NCBI RefSeq assembly: GCF_000717175.1
Contig: NZ_JNYD01000007.1
Coordinates: 219,034 to 283,033 of the forward strand
Length of the DNA: 64,000 nucleotides
Direction of reading: 5' to 3'
Origin: Pseudonocardia autotrophica
GTDB taxonomy: Bacteria > Actinomycetota > Actinomycetes > Mycobacteriales > Pseudonocardiaceae
Positions 39,861 through 47,807 of the stretch are shown here, piece by piece. Every line of letters starts with the position of its first letter. Position 1 is the stretch's first letter. The notes below the pieces were generated by a model, which was not told the origin of the DNA, did no database searches, and was given only the letters and a program-made list of their open reading frames with translations. A program made the translations under genes and the position numbers.

Positions 39861-40934
39861 TCAGTCCTCCAGGTCGGCGAGGCGTTCCTCGGCGCGGGTG
39901 AGGGCGGTCGCGGTGTCGCGGGCGGTGCGGCTCGCCTCCCGCTCGGCCTGGGCGGCGTCCTTGACGGCGGCCGCGGCGGCGGTGCGGGCCTCCCGCGCCC
40001 GCTCCAGCTCGGCGGTGAGCTCCTCGACGCGGGCCGTGGCGTCGTCGCGCTCGGACTCGGCGTCGCGGAGGGCCGCGGCGGCGTCCTCCTGGGCGTCGGC
40101 GGCGGCGTCGGCCGCGCGGCGGGCCTCGTCGACGGCCTCCCGGGCCTCGGCGCGCTCCCGTTCCCGCTGCGCCCGCTCCTCCCGCTCGCGGCGCTCCCGC
40201 TCGGCGCGCTCGGCGGCGTCGACACCGGCCTCGGCCTCGGTGTCGGTGTCCGCCACGGAACGTTCACGGGCGGGTCGCCGCGGCGGACGGGTGACGGGCC
40301 GGCGACGCCGGGCACCCTCCCCGTCCCGCTCGCGGGGCTTCCGCGGGCCGGTGCCGGCGGTGGTCTCGCCGCCGAACCCGAAGCCCGACCAGCTCACCGT
40401 CCGGGTCAGCCGCCCCGACCGCACCTCGTCGGCCACGTCCTCGTCCGCCAGGGCCGCCTCGAGAATGCCGCGCAGGTCCTTCTCGACCGATTCGGTGACC
40501 CGGTGCCCGTCCTCGGCGGCCAGCCGCCGCGCCTCGCGGGCCATCGCCCCGACCAGCTTGGAGCGCTGCGCGGAGAGGTGGCGCAGCTGGGCGCCGTCGA
40601 GCGTCCGCTGCGCGGAGGAGAGCTCCTCGGCCAGGTCGAGCAGGGCGTCGAGCTGCTCGCCGCGCTCGCGGGCGAGCAGATTGGCCAGCCAGGCCGCCTG
40701 CGTGGGCCGCCGGAACCGCCCGATCGCCTTGGCCGCCTCCTTGTCCCCGGCCTCCTTGGCCTCGGCGACCAGCTCGTCCCGCACGGGGACGAAGTCGTCC
40801 GGGGCCACGCCGTAGAGCTCGTCGGCGGCGGCCTCGACCCGGTCTCCGGTGTCCATGGCCTCGGTGGACCCGTCGGGCGTCTCCGCGGGGCGTCCGGCGG
40901 AGCCCTCGTCGGCGTCCGGAGCAGAGCGGTTCAT
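39861..40934 (-). CDS. Coiled-coil protein of unknown function
   Basis: A 357-residue protein. Residues about 15-170 form a conserved-looking helical domain (ADELYGVAPDDFVPVRDELV, then AIGRFRRPTQAAWLANLLAR), a pattern seen in actinobacterial proteins of unknown role. A basic Arg/Pro linker follows, and then a 130-residue Arg/Glu/Ala coiled coil to the end. No enzyme motif is visible. The ATG at 40934 is preferred, with GAGTGAG upstream; a GTG thirty bases earlier is possible. Divergent from the pair of paralogous genes that starts at 41020. Confidence 0.65.
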   Translation of the reverse strand: MNRSAPDADEGSAGRPAETPDGSTEAMDTGDRVEAAADELYGVAPDDFVPVRDELVAEAKEAGDKEAAKAIGRFRRPTQAAWLANLLARERGEQLDALLDLAEELSSAQRTLDGAQLRHLSAQRSKLVGAMAREARRLAAEDGHRVTESVEKDLRGILEAALADEDVADEVRSGRLTRTVSWSGFGFGGETTAGTGPRKPRERDGEGARRRRPVTRPPRRPARERSVADTDTEAEAGVDAAERAERERREREERAQRERERAEAREAVDEARRAADAAADAQEDAAAALRDAESERDDATARVEELTAELERAREARTAAAAAVKDAAQAEREASRTARDTATALTRAEERLADLED

Positions 40935-41019
40935 GCTCACTCGATTCAGTGTGGCATCGGTCACAGATCCATCCGGTACTCACGGATTGTGACAGGTCCT
41001 CAGTGGGCACCCGGTGTCC

Positions 41020-41646
41020 ATGAGCAGCACCGCAGTCATCGTAGTGATCGTCGTGGTGGTGATCGCGCTGCTGGCGCTCGCCGCGTTCGCGTGGTCGATG
41101 AACGGGCGCCGCAAGAGCCGACGCCTCAAGGAGCGCTTCGGCCCCGAGTACGACCGCCACCTGTCGGAGACGAACGACCCGGCCGAGACCGAGCGGGTCC
41201 TGGCGGAGCGCGAGAAGCGCCACCGCGGGCTGAGCCTGCGCACCCTCGACGACCGTGAGCGGGAGACGTTCGAGCGCCGCTGGACGGCGGTCCAGGCGGA
41301 GTTCGTCGACGACCCGGACCACGCCGTGGACCGTGCCGACGCGCTGGTGGACGAGCTGATGTCCGCCCGCGGCTATCCGGTCGACGACTTCGAGCAGCGG
41401 GCGGCGGACGTCTCCGTCGAGCACCCCGTGGTGGTGCAGCGCTACCGCGAGGCGCGCCGGATCGCCCAGGCGAACCGGGAGCACCGCGCCGACACCGAGG
41501 AGCTGCGCGGCGCCGTGACCTCCTACCGCGAGCTGGTCCAGGCACTGCTGGGCGGCGACCGGCACCACGACGGGCAGCACGACGGCCGGCACGGCGGCGA
41601 CCCCGCCGGCCCCCAGGACACCCGCCGGAAGGAGACGAGCGCATGA
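41020..41646 (+). CDS. Membrane-anchored protein with shared C-terminal domain (paralogue A)
   Basis: A 208-residue protein with one N-terminal membrane helix (residues about 7-28), a short basic flank, then a helical soluble domain. The domain has ERRWTAVQAEFVDDPDHAVD, a central F-x-x-R region, and ends DTEELRGAVTSYRELVQALL. The same ordered pattern appears in the next gene, which starts inside this stop (ATGA). I know of no function. The single helix and downstream domain suggest a cytoplasmic domain tethered to the membrane. Confidence 0.7.
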   Translation: MSSTAVIVVIVVVVIALLALAAFAWSMNGRRKSRRLKERFGPEYDRHLSETNDPAETERVLAEREKRHRGLSLRTLDDRERETFERRWTAVQAEFVDDPDHAVDRADALVDELMSARGYPVDDFEQRAADVSVEHPVVVQRYREARRIAQANREHRADTEELRGAVTSYRELVQALLGGDRHHDGQHDGRHGGDPAGPQDTRRKETSA

Positions 41647-42698
41647 GCGAGCACGTGGGCCACGAGCGACAGGGTGGACGCAGCACCGACGAGACACGAG
41701 GTGAGCGGCTGATGGACAAGCTCGACCCCCGCACCGCCGACGGCAGCGGGCACGCCGACGACCGTCACGACGACCGCAGCTTCCTCGACAAGGTGCTGGG
41801 CCGGGAACCCGGTCAGCACGGTGAGCACGGGCACGAGGGCCGGGGCGCCGCCCAGGAGGACCGCGGTGGCGTGGGCACCCGCGAGCGCGGCTACGACACC
41901 GGCGAGGGCGCACCGATGCCCCGCGGGCACGACGAGCACCTGCCGCAGGACCGCGGCCGCGGTGACCTGGGCCCGGGCGACGACCCCGACGGCGGCCTCC
42001 GCGGCCGGGACGCCGGGGGCACCGGGGGCATCGGGGACACCGCGGGCACCGGGCACCGCGACGTCCGCAGCGACGAGGGCGCACGCACCGTCGACCTGCG
42101 CAGCGGCGCCACCGACGCCACCTCCGACGCCACCTCCGACGCCCCGCGCGACACCGGTCAGGACCGGGCCCGCGACATGGGTGGCGACACGGGCGACATG
42201 CGCCACGATCCGGGCCGGGACATGGGCGACATGCGCGGCGACGCCCGCGGCGGCCACGACACCGCCGTGCACGGCTCCGGCGTCCCGGACGAGCGGATGC
42301 CGGGCGACGAGGGCGGCGGCGGCCTGCGCGAGGCCGGCCGTCACGAGGGCCACCACGACGCCCAGGGCGAGGGCGGCCGGTCCCGCGCGGAGTCCATGGG
42401 CGCGCCCACCCAGGAGACCGACTCCTCCGGCCACGCGACCCTGGTCCCGCAGGACCGCTCCGCGGAGTACCTGCGCCGCTGGGAGACGCTGAAGGCCGGG
42501 TTCGTCGACGAGCCCCGCGGCGCCGTCCGCGACGCCAACGCCCTGGTCGGCGAGGTGCTCGACGAGCTGGAGGCGCTGTTCAAGAGGCAGCGCAGCGAGC
42601 TGGAGCGCGACCTGAACAACGAGTCCGCCTCCACCGAGGACCTCCGGCTGGCCCTGGGCCGCTACCGGAGCTTCTTCGACCGCCTGCTCACCATCTGA
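41643..42698 (+). CDS. Disordered Gly/Asp/His-rich protein with shared C-terminal domain (paralogue B)
   Basis: A 351-residue protein. Residues 1-265 are hydrophilic and probably disordered, rich in Gly, Asp, His and Arg, with short repeats such as TDATSDATSDA and DMGGDTGDM/DMGDMRGD. The last 80 residues repeat the domain of the previous gene: LRRWETLKAGFVDEPRGAVR, then a heptad-like helix, and STEDLRLALGRYRSFFDRLL. There is no membrane helix. Overlap with paralogue A means equal translation is likely. A 17-bp perfect hairpin follows. No function is known; stress or general granule-type roles would be guesses. Confidence 0.7.
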   Translation: MSEHVGHERQGGRSTDETRGERLMDKLDPRTADGSGHADDRHDDRSFLDKVLGREPGQHGEHGHEGRGAAQEDRGGVGTRERGYDTGEGAPMPRGHDEHLPQDRGRGDLGPGDDPDGGLRGRDAGGTGGIGDTAGTGHRDVRSDEGARTVDLRSGATDATSDATSDAPRDTGQDRARDMGGDTGDMRHDPGRDMGDMRGDARGGHDTAVHGSGVPDERMPGDEGGGGLREAGRHEGHHDAQGEGGRSRAESMGAPTQETDSSGHATLVPQDRSAEYLRRWETLKAGFVDEPRGAVRDANALVGEVLDELEALFKRQRSELERDLNNESASTEDLRLALGRYRSFFDRLLTI

Positions 42699-42719
42699 CG
42701 GGCGCCGCACCAGCACAGG

Positions 42720-42755
42720 GGAGGGGCCGCGGATCCACGGATCCGCGGCCCCTCC
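42720..42755. terminator. Perfect 17-bp hairpin terminator
   Basis: GGAGGGGCCGCGGATCC, two bases, then its exact reverse complement. It lies 21 nt beyond paralogue B and 16 nt beyond the encapsulin stop on the other strand, so it can end both convergent transcripts. There is no U-tract. Confidence 0.75.
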
Positions 42756-42771
42756 GGTGTGTTCCGGGCCG

Positions 42772-43602
42772 TCAGACGGTCAGCGCGAACGCCGCGTCGG
42801 GCTCGACCACCTGGAAGGTGAAGCTCTCCTCGATGTACAGGCTCACCGAGTCCGCGTCGTGGTGGGAGTAGCCGATCGCGAGGTCCTGCCCGACGTCGAG
42901 CGCGAAGTCCCCGCCCCGCTCGCTCACCAGCACCGCGCCGTCGACCCCGGCCGCCCAGATCACCGAGCCGCCCAGGATCCGCTTGAGATGGTCGAAGAGC
43001 AGGTACCCGCCGTGCTCCGTGGTCTCGACGATCTTCGTGTACAGGTCCGGCCCGACCGCGAGGGCGTACGGCCCGCCGATGCCGTTGCGGCGCAGCGTGT
43101 CCACCCCGCGGGCCACCACGCCCGGCCAGCGGAGGCAGTCCTCGCCCAGGGGCAGCGGGTCGTACGGCGCGACCTGGGCGATGCCCTCGACGTGCGCGGC
43201 CGGCCAGCCGTGGAACACCGCGCGGTTCTCGATCTCGGCCGCCACCCGCGCCGCCCGGTCGAGGTCCTCGAACTCGGGGTCGGGAGCACCGCGCTGGATG
43301 TCGTCGATCTCCGCCCGCGAGACCGTGAACGGCACGCGGACCTCGGCGAGCGGGAGCACCCGGCGGACGCGCGCGCTCACCCCGGCGCCGCCCTCGACAC
43401 CCGGCGGCGGCCCGGCCAGCCCGGTCGTCCGGCCCAGGCTGCGCGCCGAGTGCTGCCAGCCGCCGCTGCCGACGAAGTCGACCAGCTTGCGCGCGGCGAG
43501 CAGCGGGGTGAGCCGCTCGCGGGCCTCGTCGTCGATCGCCTTCCAGGCCTCGGTGGGGATGGGCGCGTTCGCCCTGAGCAGGTGGTCGGAGGGTGCGGTC
43601 AC
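42772..43602 (-). CDS. Encapsulin shell protein (family 1)
   Basis: A 276-residue HK97-fold protein of the family 1 encapsulin type. Diagnostic parts: LLRANAPIPTEAWKAIDDEA at the start, ARKLVDFVGSGGWQHSA near 40, VPFTVSRAEIDDIQRGAPDP near 90-110, AARVAAEIENRAVFHGWPAA in the long helix, GPYALAVGPDLYTKI and a C-terminal YIEESFTFQVVEPDAAFAL. Sixty or more copies assemble into an empty-shell compartment that takes in proteins with a C-terminal targeting peptide. AAGGAG lies five bases before the GTG. The gene is directly downstream of a hemerythrin gene whose product ends in such a peptide. Confidence 0.95.
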   Translation of the reverse strand: MTAPSDHLLRANAPIPTEAWKAIDDEARERLTPLLAARKLVDFVGSGGWQHSARSLGRTTGLAGPPPGVEGGAGVSARVRRVLPLAEVRVPFTVSRAEIDDIQRGAPDPEFEDLDRAARVAAEIENRAVFHGWPAAHVEGIAQVAPYDPLPLGEDCLRWPGVVARGVDTLRRNGIGGPYALAVGPDLYTKIVETTEHGGYLLFDHLKRILGGSVIWAAGVDGAVLVSERGGDFALDVGQDLAIGYSHHDADSVSLYIEESFTFQVVEPDAAFALTV

Positions 43603-43664
43603 GGGTGCTCCTTGCGTGGTGGGGAGGACGTGGGGGAACGGCGTGGTGGGCCGCTGTGGACGGG

Positions 43665-44246
43665 TCAGCGGCCGCGGAGCCCGCCGATGCCGAGCGAGAC
43701 GTCGCCGGAGAAGTCCGACGGCGGGTGGATCTCCCGCTCGATGGTCTCCACGTACTCCTCGGGGTCCTTGTCGGTGATCTCGATGCCGCGTCCGCCCGGG
43801 TGCCGCTCCTTGAACTCGGTGAACTGCCGGCCGAGGGACTCGCGCAGCCCGGACGGGGCGTGGAGCCGGAAGTCGGGGAGGCCCTCGTTCTCCTCCTCGC
43901 CCATGTGCTCGTCGTTGGCCTCGCGGGCGCTGTCGACGCCGGCCCACCAGCCCGCGCTGCCGACCGGGTTGCGGTCCGCCTCGCGCACGCCGTCGCGGAT
44001 GTCGTTGTGGTCGCCGATGGCGTCGAGCGTCTCCTCCTCCGGGTCGTTCTCGCCCTTCCGGAGCAGCTGCGGGTAGAAGATCCGCTCCTCGGCCTCCGCG
44101 TGGACGTCGAGCAGGTCGGCGAGCGGGCGCCAGACCGCGCGGAGCGCGGTCGGCTCGGCGCCCTCGGCGCGCAGGTCGTCGAGCTCGGCGAACCGGCGAC
44201 GGAACCACTCGTGGTCGTCGAGGATGAGCTGGGTGATGTCGGGCAC
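43665..44246 (-). CDS. Hemerythrin-type encapsulin cargo
   Basis: A 193-residue HHE hemerythrin. Likely di-iron ligands are H12 (DDHEWF), H49 and E53 (DVHAEAEERIFYP), H80 (IGDHNDIR), H114 and a nearby acidic residue (DEHMGEEENEG). The final residues DVSLGIGGLRGR (182-193) match the cargo-loading peptide type SLGIGSLRG of encapsulated hemerythrins, after a proline/serine-rich linker (HPPSDFSG). The enclosed protein would bind oxygen species or nitric oxide. The GTG start has no ribosome site but a TACGGT hexamer six bases upstream, suggesting a leaderless transcript for cargo and shell. Confidence 0.93.
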   Translation of the reverse strand: MPDITQLILDDHEWFRRRFAELDDLRAEGAEPTALRAVWRPLADLLDVHAEAEERIFYPQLLRKGENDPEEETLDAIGDHNDIRDGVREADRNPVGSAGWWAGVDSAREANDEHMGEEENEGLPDFRLHAPSGLRESLGRQFTEFKERHPGGRGIEITDKDPEEYVETIEREIHPPSDFSGDVSLGIGGLRGR

Positions 44247-44252
44247 GGCCGG

Positions 44253-44258
44253 ACCGTA
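44253..44258 (-). promoter_or_regulatory. Candidate -10 hexamer before the hemerythrin gene
   Basis: TACGGT on the minus strand, six bases before the GTG. It would allow cargo and shell genes to be transcribed apart from the PEBP gene upstream. Confidence 0.45.
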
Positions 44259-44308
44259 CTGCCGAACGGCCCCGCCGCGCCCGCCCTGATGCCCGTCCAG
44301 GTGCCTGC

Positions 44309-44842
44309 TCAGCCGGTGTTCTCGTGCGTCGCGGTGAGGGTCGCGCGCGCGATCGCGTGGCTGAACAGGTTGAACCCGAGGAACGCCGGGGTGGCGCCGT
44401 CGGGCAGGCCGAGGCTCTCCACGTCGACCGCGTGCACCACGAAGATGTAGCGGTGCGGGCCGTGCCCGGGCGGCGGGGCGGCACCGACGAAGCGCTTCAT
44501 GCCCGCGTCGTTGGCCAGCACCACGGCGCCCTCGGGCAGCGACGACGAGTTCTCGTCGCCCGCGCCCGCGGGCAGCTCGGTGACCGTGGCCGGGATGTCG
44601 GCGACGGCCCAGTGCCAGAAGCCCGACGCCGTGGGCGCGTCCGGGTCGTAGCACGTCACGGCGAACGACCTCGTCCCCTCGGGGAAGCCGCTCCACGACA
44701 GGTGCGGTGACCGGTCCTCGCCGCCCGCGCCCATGAGGCCGGACAGGTGCGGCGTGTCGAGGGTGCCGCCGTGGGTGACGTCGTCGCTGGTCAGCTCGAA
44801 CGTGGGGAGGTCGGGCAGGTCGCTGTAGGGGTCGTGGCTCAT
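44309..44842 (-). CDS. YbhB/YbcL-family PEBP protein
   Basis: A 177-residue phosphatidylethanolamine-binding-protein fold of the bacterial YbhB/YbcL type. The ligand pocket motifs are [20 protein letters not shown] near residue 65 and the later [28 protein letters not shown] is the family N-terminus. Its function in bacteria is not settled. It has no signal peptide and its C-terminus carries no encapsulin peptide. It lies 62 nt upstream of the hemerythrin gene on the same strand, so it may share a transcript with the encapsulin pair. Divergent from a CPA1 antiporter gene by 42 nt. Confidence 0.9.
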   Translation of the reverse strand: MSHDPYSDLPDLPTFELTSDDVTHGGTLDTPHLSGLMGAGGEDRSPHLSWSGFPEGTRSFAVTCYDPDAPTASGFWHWAVADIPATVTELPAGAGDENSSSLPEGAVVLANDAGMKRFVGAAPPPGHGPHRYIFVVHAVDVESLGLPDGATPAFLGFNLFSHAIARATLTATHENTG

Positions 44843-44884
44843 GGCGACCGATCATGGCACCGATCGGACTGGGAAGCTTCCCCG

Positions 44885-46480
44885 GTGGAGAACCTGCTGC
44901 TCATCGTGGGCCTGATGCTCGGCGCGGTGCTGCTGGTGGGGGTGGGGGACCGGCTGCGGCTCCCGTGGCCCGCGCTGATGGTGGTGCTCGGCGCCCTCGT
45001 CGCGCTGACGCCCGGCCTGCCGGACTCCTTCGAGCTGGACCCGGACCTGATCCTGCCGCTGTTCCTGCCGCCGCTGCTGTTCGCGACGGCGCAGCGCACC
45101 TCCTGGTCGCTGTTCCGGGCCCGCTGGCGGTCCATCGCGCTGCTCGCGATCGCGCTGGTCGTGGTCACGATCGTGGTGGTGAGCGGGCTGGCGGTGCTGC
45201 TCGTCCCGGGGATCACGCTCACCGCCGCGGTGGCCCTCGGCGCGATGGTCGCCCCGCCGGACCCGGTGGCCGTGGAGGCCGTGGCCGGGCCCGTGCGGAT
45301 CCCGCGCCGGCTGCTCGCGGTGCTGCAGAGCGAGGGCCTGTTCAACGACGCCACCGCGCTCGTCGTGTTCCAGGCGGCGGTGCTGGCCACGGTGCAGGGC
45401 GACGAGCTGTCGCTCGGCGGCCTCGCCCTGTCCTTCCTGCTCGGCGCGGCCGCGGCCGTGCTCATCGGGCTGGTCGTCGCGTGGCTGGCGCGGATGGTCC
45501 TGGCCCGGGTCACCGACACGATCGGGCGCAGCGCGCTGACCCTGGTGCTGCCGTTCGCGGTCTACCTCGCCGCCGAGGAGGTGCACGCGTCGGGCGTGGT
45601 GGCCGTGGTGGTGGTCGCACTGCAGCTGCGCCGGCTCGGCGACGCCGACGAGGCCGCCGAGCGCCTGGTCCAGCGCTCGTTCTGGGACGTCGTCGAGCTG
45701 CTGGTCACCGGGGTCGCGTTCGGCCTGATCGGGCTGGACCTGCGCGGGGTGGTCGAGGAGGCGGGCACGGACCTGCCGCGGATGGTGGGCCACGCCGCGC
45801 TGGTCTGCCTCGTGGTGGTCGGGGTCCGGGTGCTGTGGATGACGGTCGCCTGGCTGACCGTCCGCCGCTCCGCCGACGCCTCCGCCGCACCCCGCACCGG
45901 CCGGGAGGCCGTGGTGCTGGCCTGGTGCGGCATGCGCGGGCTGGCGACCCTGGCCCTGGCGCTCTCGCTGCCCACCGTCATGGCGTCGGGAGCACCGTTC
46001 CCGGCCCGCGCCGAGATCACGCTGATCGCCGTCGGGGTGCTCCTGGTGACCCTGCTCCTGCCCGGGTTCACCCTGCCCACGCTGGTCAAGGCCCTGGGCG
46101 TCGCCGAGCGGGCGGACGCGGAGGAGCGCGCCGAGAAGATCGTGACGCGGCGGGCGCAGCGGGCCGCGCTGAACCGGATGGCCGCGCGGATCGGCGAGGC
46201 CGACCGGTCCGACCAGCTGCCGGAGGAGGTCGAGGCCGCGATCCGGCAGCGGATGAGCCGGCTCGACGCCGTGCTCTCCGGCGAGTCGCTGTCCGAGGAC
46301 GAGCGCCAGCGGCTCCGCGCGATCCGCGACCGCCGGGACGTGCTGCAGTCCATCGAGGCCGACGCGCTGTCCGCCGCCCGCGCCGAGGTGCTCGCGGCGC
46401 GCCGCGAGCCGGGGATCGACCCGGAGGCGGCCGACCGCGTGCTGCGCCGGCTCGACCTCCGGACCGTCCTGCTGGACTGA
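44885..46480 (+). CDS. CPA1-type Na+/H+ antiporter
   Basis: A 531-residue antiporter with about twelve helices in the first 400 residues. MVAPPDPVAVEAV near 121 holds the ion-site Asp; SEGLFNDATALVVF near 150 carries the conserved E-x-x-x-ND motif; AWCGMRGLATLALALSLP near 345 holds the conserved Arg. A charged cytoplasmic tail of about 130 residues follows, rich in Arg and Glu. It belongs to the bacterial NhaP/YjcE-like group and exchanges cations for protons. GTG start with GGGAAG upstream. Confidence 0.9.
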   Translation: MENLLLIVGLMLGAVLLVGVGDRLRLPWPALMVVLGALVALTPGLPDSFELDPDLILPLFLPPLLFATAQRTSWSLFRARWRSIALLAIALVVVTIVVVSGLAVLLVPGITLTAAVALGAMVAPPDPVAVEAVAGPVRIPRRLLAVLQSEGLFNDATALVVFQAAVLATVQGDELSLGGLALSFLLGAAAAVLIGLVVAWLARMVLARVTDTIGRSALTLVLPFAVYLAAEEVHASGVVAVVVVALQLRRLGDADEAAERLVQRSFWDVVELLVTGVAFGLIGLDLRGVVEEAGTDLPRMVGHAALVCLVVVGVRVLWMTVAWLTVRRSADASAAPRTGREAVVLAWCGMRGLATLALALSLPTVMASGAPFPARAEITLIAVGVLLVTLLLPGFTLPTLVKALGVAERADAEERAEKIVTRRAQRAALNRMAARIGEADRSDQLPEEVEAAIRQRMSRLDAVLSGESLSEDERQRLRAIRDRRDVLQSIEADALSAARAEVLAARREPGIDPEAADRVLRRLDLRTVLLD

Positions 46481-46498
46481 CGCGCCGGACCGCCGCGG

Positions 46499-46861
46499 CT
46501 ACTGCGGCCCGTAGACGACCACGGTGTTGCCCCACGGGTCCCGGGCCACGGCCCGGACCTCGTGCGGGCCCTGCTCGGGCTCCCGGACCACGGACCCGCC
46601 GCCCTGCACGAGGGCGGCGAGCGCCGCCGCCACGTCCGGGACCTTGAACGACGCCGCCGGCACCCCGCCGGTGACGTCCTCGGCCGGGCCGGCCAGGGCC
46701 AGCGTCGTGCCGCCGGCGTCGAGGGCGGCGTAGCGGTCGCCGTCGACGAACTTCGTGGCCAGGCCGAAGGTGTCGGCGTAGAAGCGCACGGCGGCGTCGA
46801 CGTCGGCCACCGGGTGCAGGACGTTGCCGATCTTCACCGGCGTCTTCGCGGGATCACTCAC
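46499..46861 (-). CDS. VOC-family (glyoxalase-like) protein
   Basis: A 120-residue single-domain VOC protein with two beta-alpha-beta-beta-beta units: VLHPVADVDAAVRFYADTFG in the first, ASFKVPDVAAALAALVQGGG in the second, and the C-terminal ARDPWGNTVVVYGP typical of glyoxalase/bleomycin-resistance relatives. Metal and substrate are not evident. It lies 17 nt after the co-oriented SDR gene and may be expressed with it. GTG start at 46861. Confidence 0.85.
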   Translation of the reverse strand: MSDPAKTPVKIGNVLHPVADVDAAVRFYADTFGLATKFVDGDRYAALDAGGTTLALAGPAEDVTGGVPAASFKVPDVAAALAALVQGGGSVVREPEQGPHEVRAVARDPWGNTVVVYGPQ

Positions 46862-46878
46862 CGGACGACCGTAGCCCG

Positions 46879-47640
46879 TCAGGTGATCGTGATGCCGCCG
46901 TCGATCGCGAACGTCTGCCCGGTGACGTACCCGCCGGCCGCGCTCGCGAGGAACACCAGCGCGGCGGCCAGTTCCTCCGGGTCGCCCTTCCGGCCCAGCG
47001 GGACCCGCTCCATCATCGAGTCCAGGTAGCCGGGCTTGTACTGGTCGGTCATCTCGGTCTCGAAGAAGCCCGGGGCCAGCGCGTTGACCCGGATGCCCTT
47101 GCGCCCGCCCCACTGCTGGGCGAGGTCGCGGGTGAGCCCGATCAGGCCGGCCTTGCTGGCCGCGTACGCCGCCTGCGGCAGGTTCGCGGTGGTGATGCCG
47201 AGGATGCTGGAGATGTTCACGATGCTGCTGCCCGGCTGCATGACCCGCCCGCAGGCCTGCGCCATCCAGTAGCAGCCGTTCAGGTTCACGTCGATGACCT
47301 GCGTGAACTCCTCGACGCTCTCCCGGGTCGCCGGCACGGCGGTGCCGATGCCGGCGTTGTTGACCAGGACGTCGACCCGGCCGAACTCCGCCATCGCGGT
47401 GTCGACCAGGTTCTGGCAGTCGGGCTGCCGGGCGACGTCCGTGGTCACCGCCACCGCCCGGCGGTCGAGCTCCTCGACCATCTTCCGCGTGCCGTCGAGG
47501 CGGTCGGCCCGGCGCGCGCCCAGCACGACGTCGGCACCCGCCTCCGCCAGCGCCTTCGCGAACGCGACGCCGAGACCCGACGACGCGCCCGTCACGATGG
47601 CCACCTTGCCCTCGAGCGAGAACCGCTGCAGTACCGTCAT
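46879..47640 (-). CDS. SDR-family oxidoreductase
   Basis: A 253-residue classical short-chain dehydrogenase. NAD(P) motif TGASSGLG at residues 18-25, LVNNAGIG near 90, and catalytic Ser with Y-x-x-x-K in YAASKAGL near 160. The Arg-Arg after the second strand (GARRADRL) suggests NADP preference. Substrate is unknown. No ribosome site is seen; TAAGGT seven bases before the ATG suggests a leaderless transcript. Divergent from a FabG-like gene, with an inverted repeat in the shared gap. Confidence 0.9.
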   Translation of the reverse strand: MTVLQRFSLEGKVAIVTGASSGLGVAFAKALAEAGADVVLGARRADRLDGTRKMVEELDRRAVAVTTDVARQPDCQNLVDTAMAEFGRVDVLVNNAGIGTAVPATRESVEEFTQVIDVNLNGCYWMAQACGRVMQPGSSIVNISSILGITTANLPQAAYAASKAGLIGLTRDLAQQWGGRKGIRVNALAPGFFETEMTDQYKPGYLDSMMERVPLGRKGDPEELAAALVFLASAAGGYVTGQTFAIDGGITIT

Positions 47641-47647
47641 GCGCGGG

Positions 47648-47653
47648 ACCTTA
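47648..47653 (-). promoter_or_regulatory. Candidate -10 hexamer before the SDR gene
   Basis: TAAGGT on the minus strand, seven bases before the ATG at 47640; same layout as other leaderless candidates in the window. Confidence 0.45.
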
Positions 47654-47740
47654 ATGCAGTCGCACCAACTCAGGAGCGAACGGAGACGTGGCGCGGGCGA
47701 CAGCGGCTTGCGCCGTGCGGGGAGCCCGGTGCGAGGATCG

Positions 47741-47761
47741 GAACGAAACGATCGGTCGTTC
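47741..47761. promoter_or_regulatory. Inverted repeat GAACGA-N9-TCGTTC
   Basis: Six-base arms with a nine-base spacer; an inner AACGA-N4-TCGTT pair overlaps the same place. It lies in the 167-nt divergent gap between the SDR and FabG-like genes, 46 nt before the FabG start. TetR-type operators of lipid genes often look like this, but no TetR gene is in view. Confidence 0.4.
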
Positions 47762-47807
47762 GCGACCGGTGCGTAGCGCAGTCGAGCGAAGTCGAAGGAG
47801 ACCGAAC

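Noticed and set aside
41643..42698. Collagen-like or silk-like structural protein
   Set aside because: The Gly-rich part has no regular Gly-X-Y repeat and the C-terminal domain matches the preceding gene instead.
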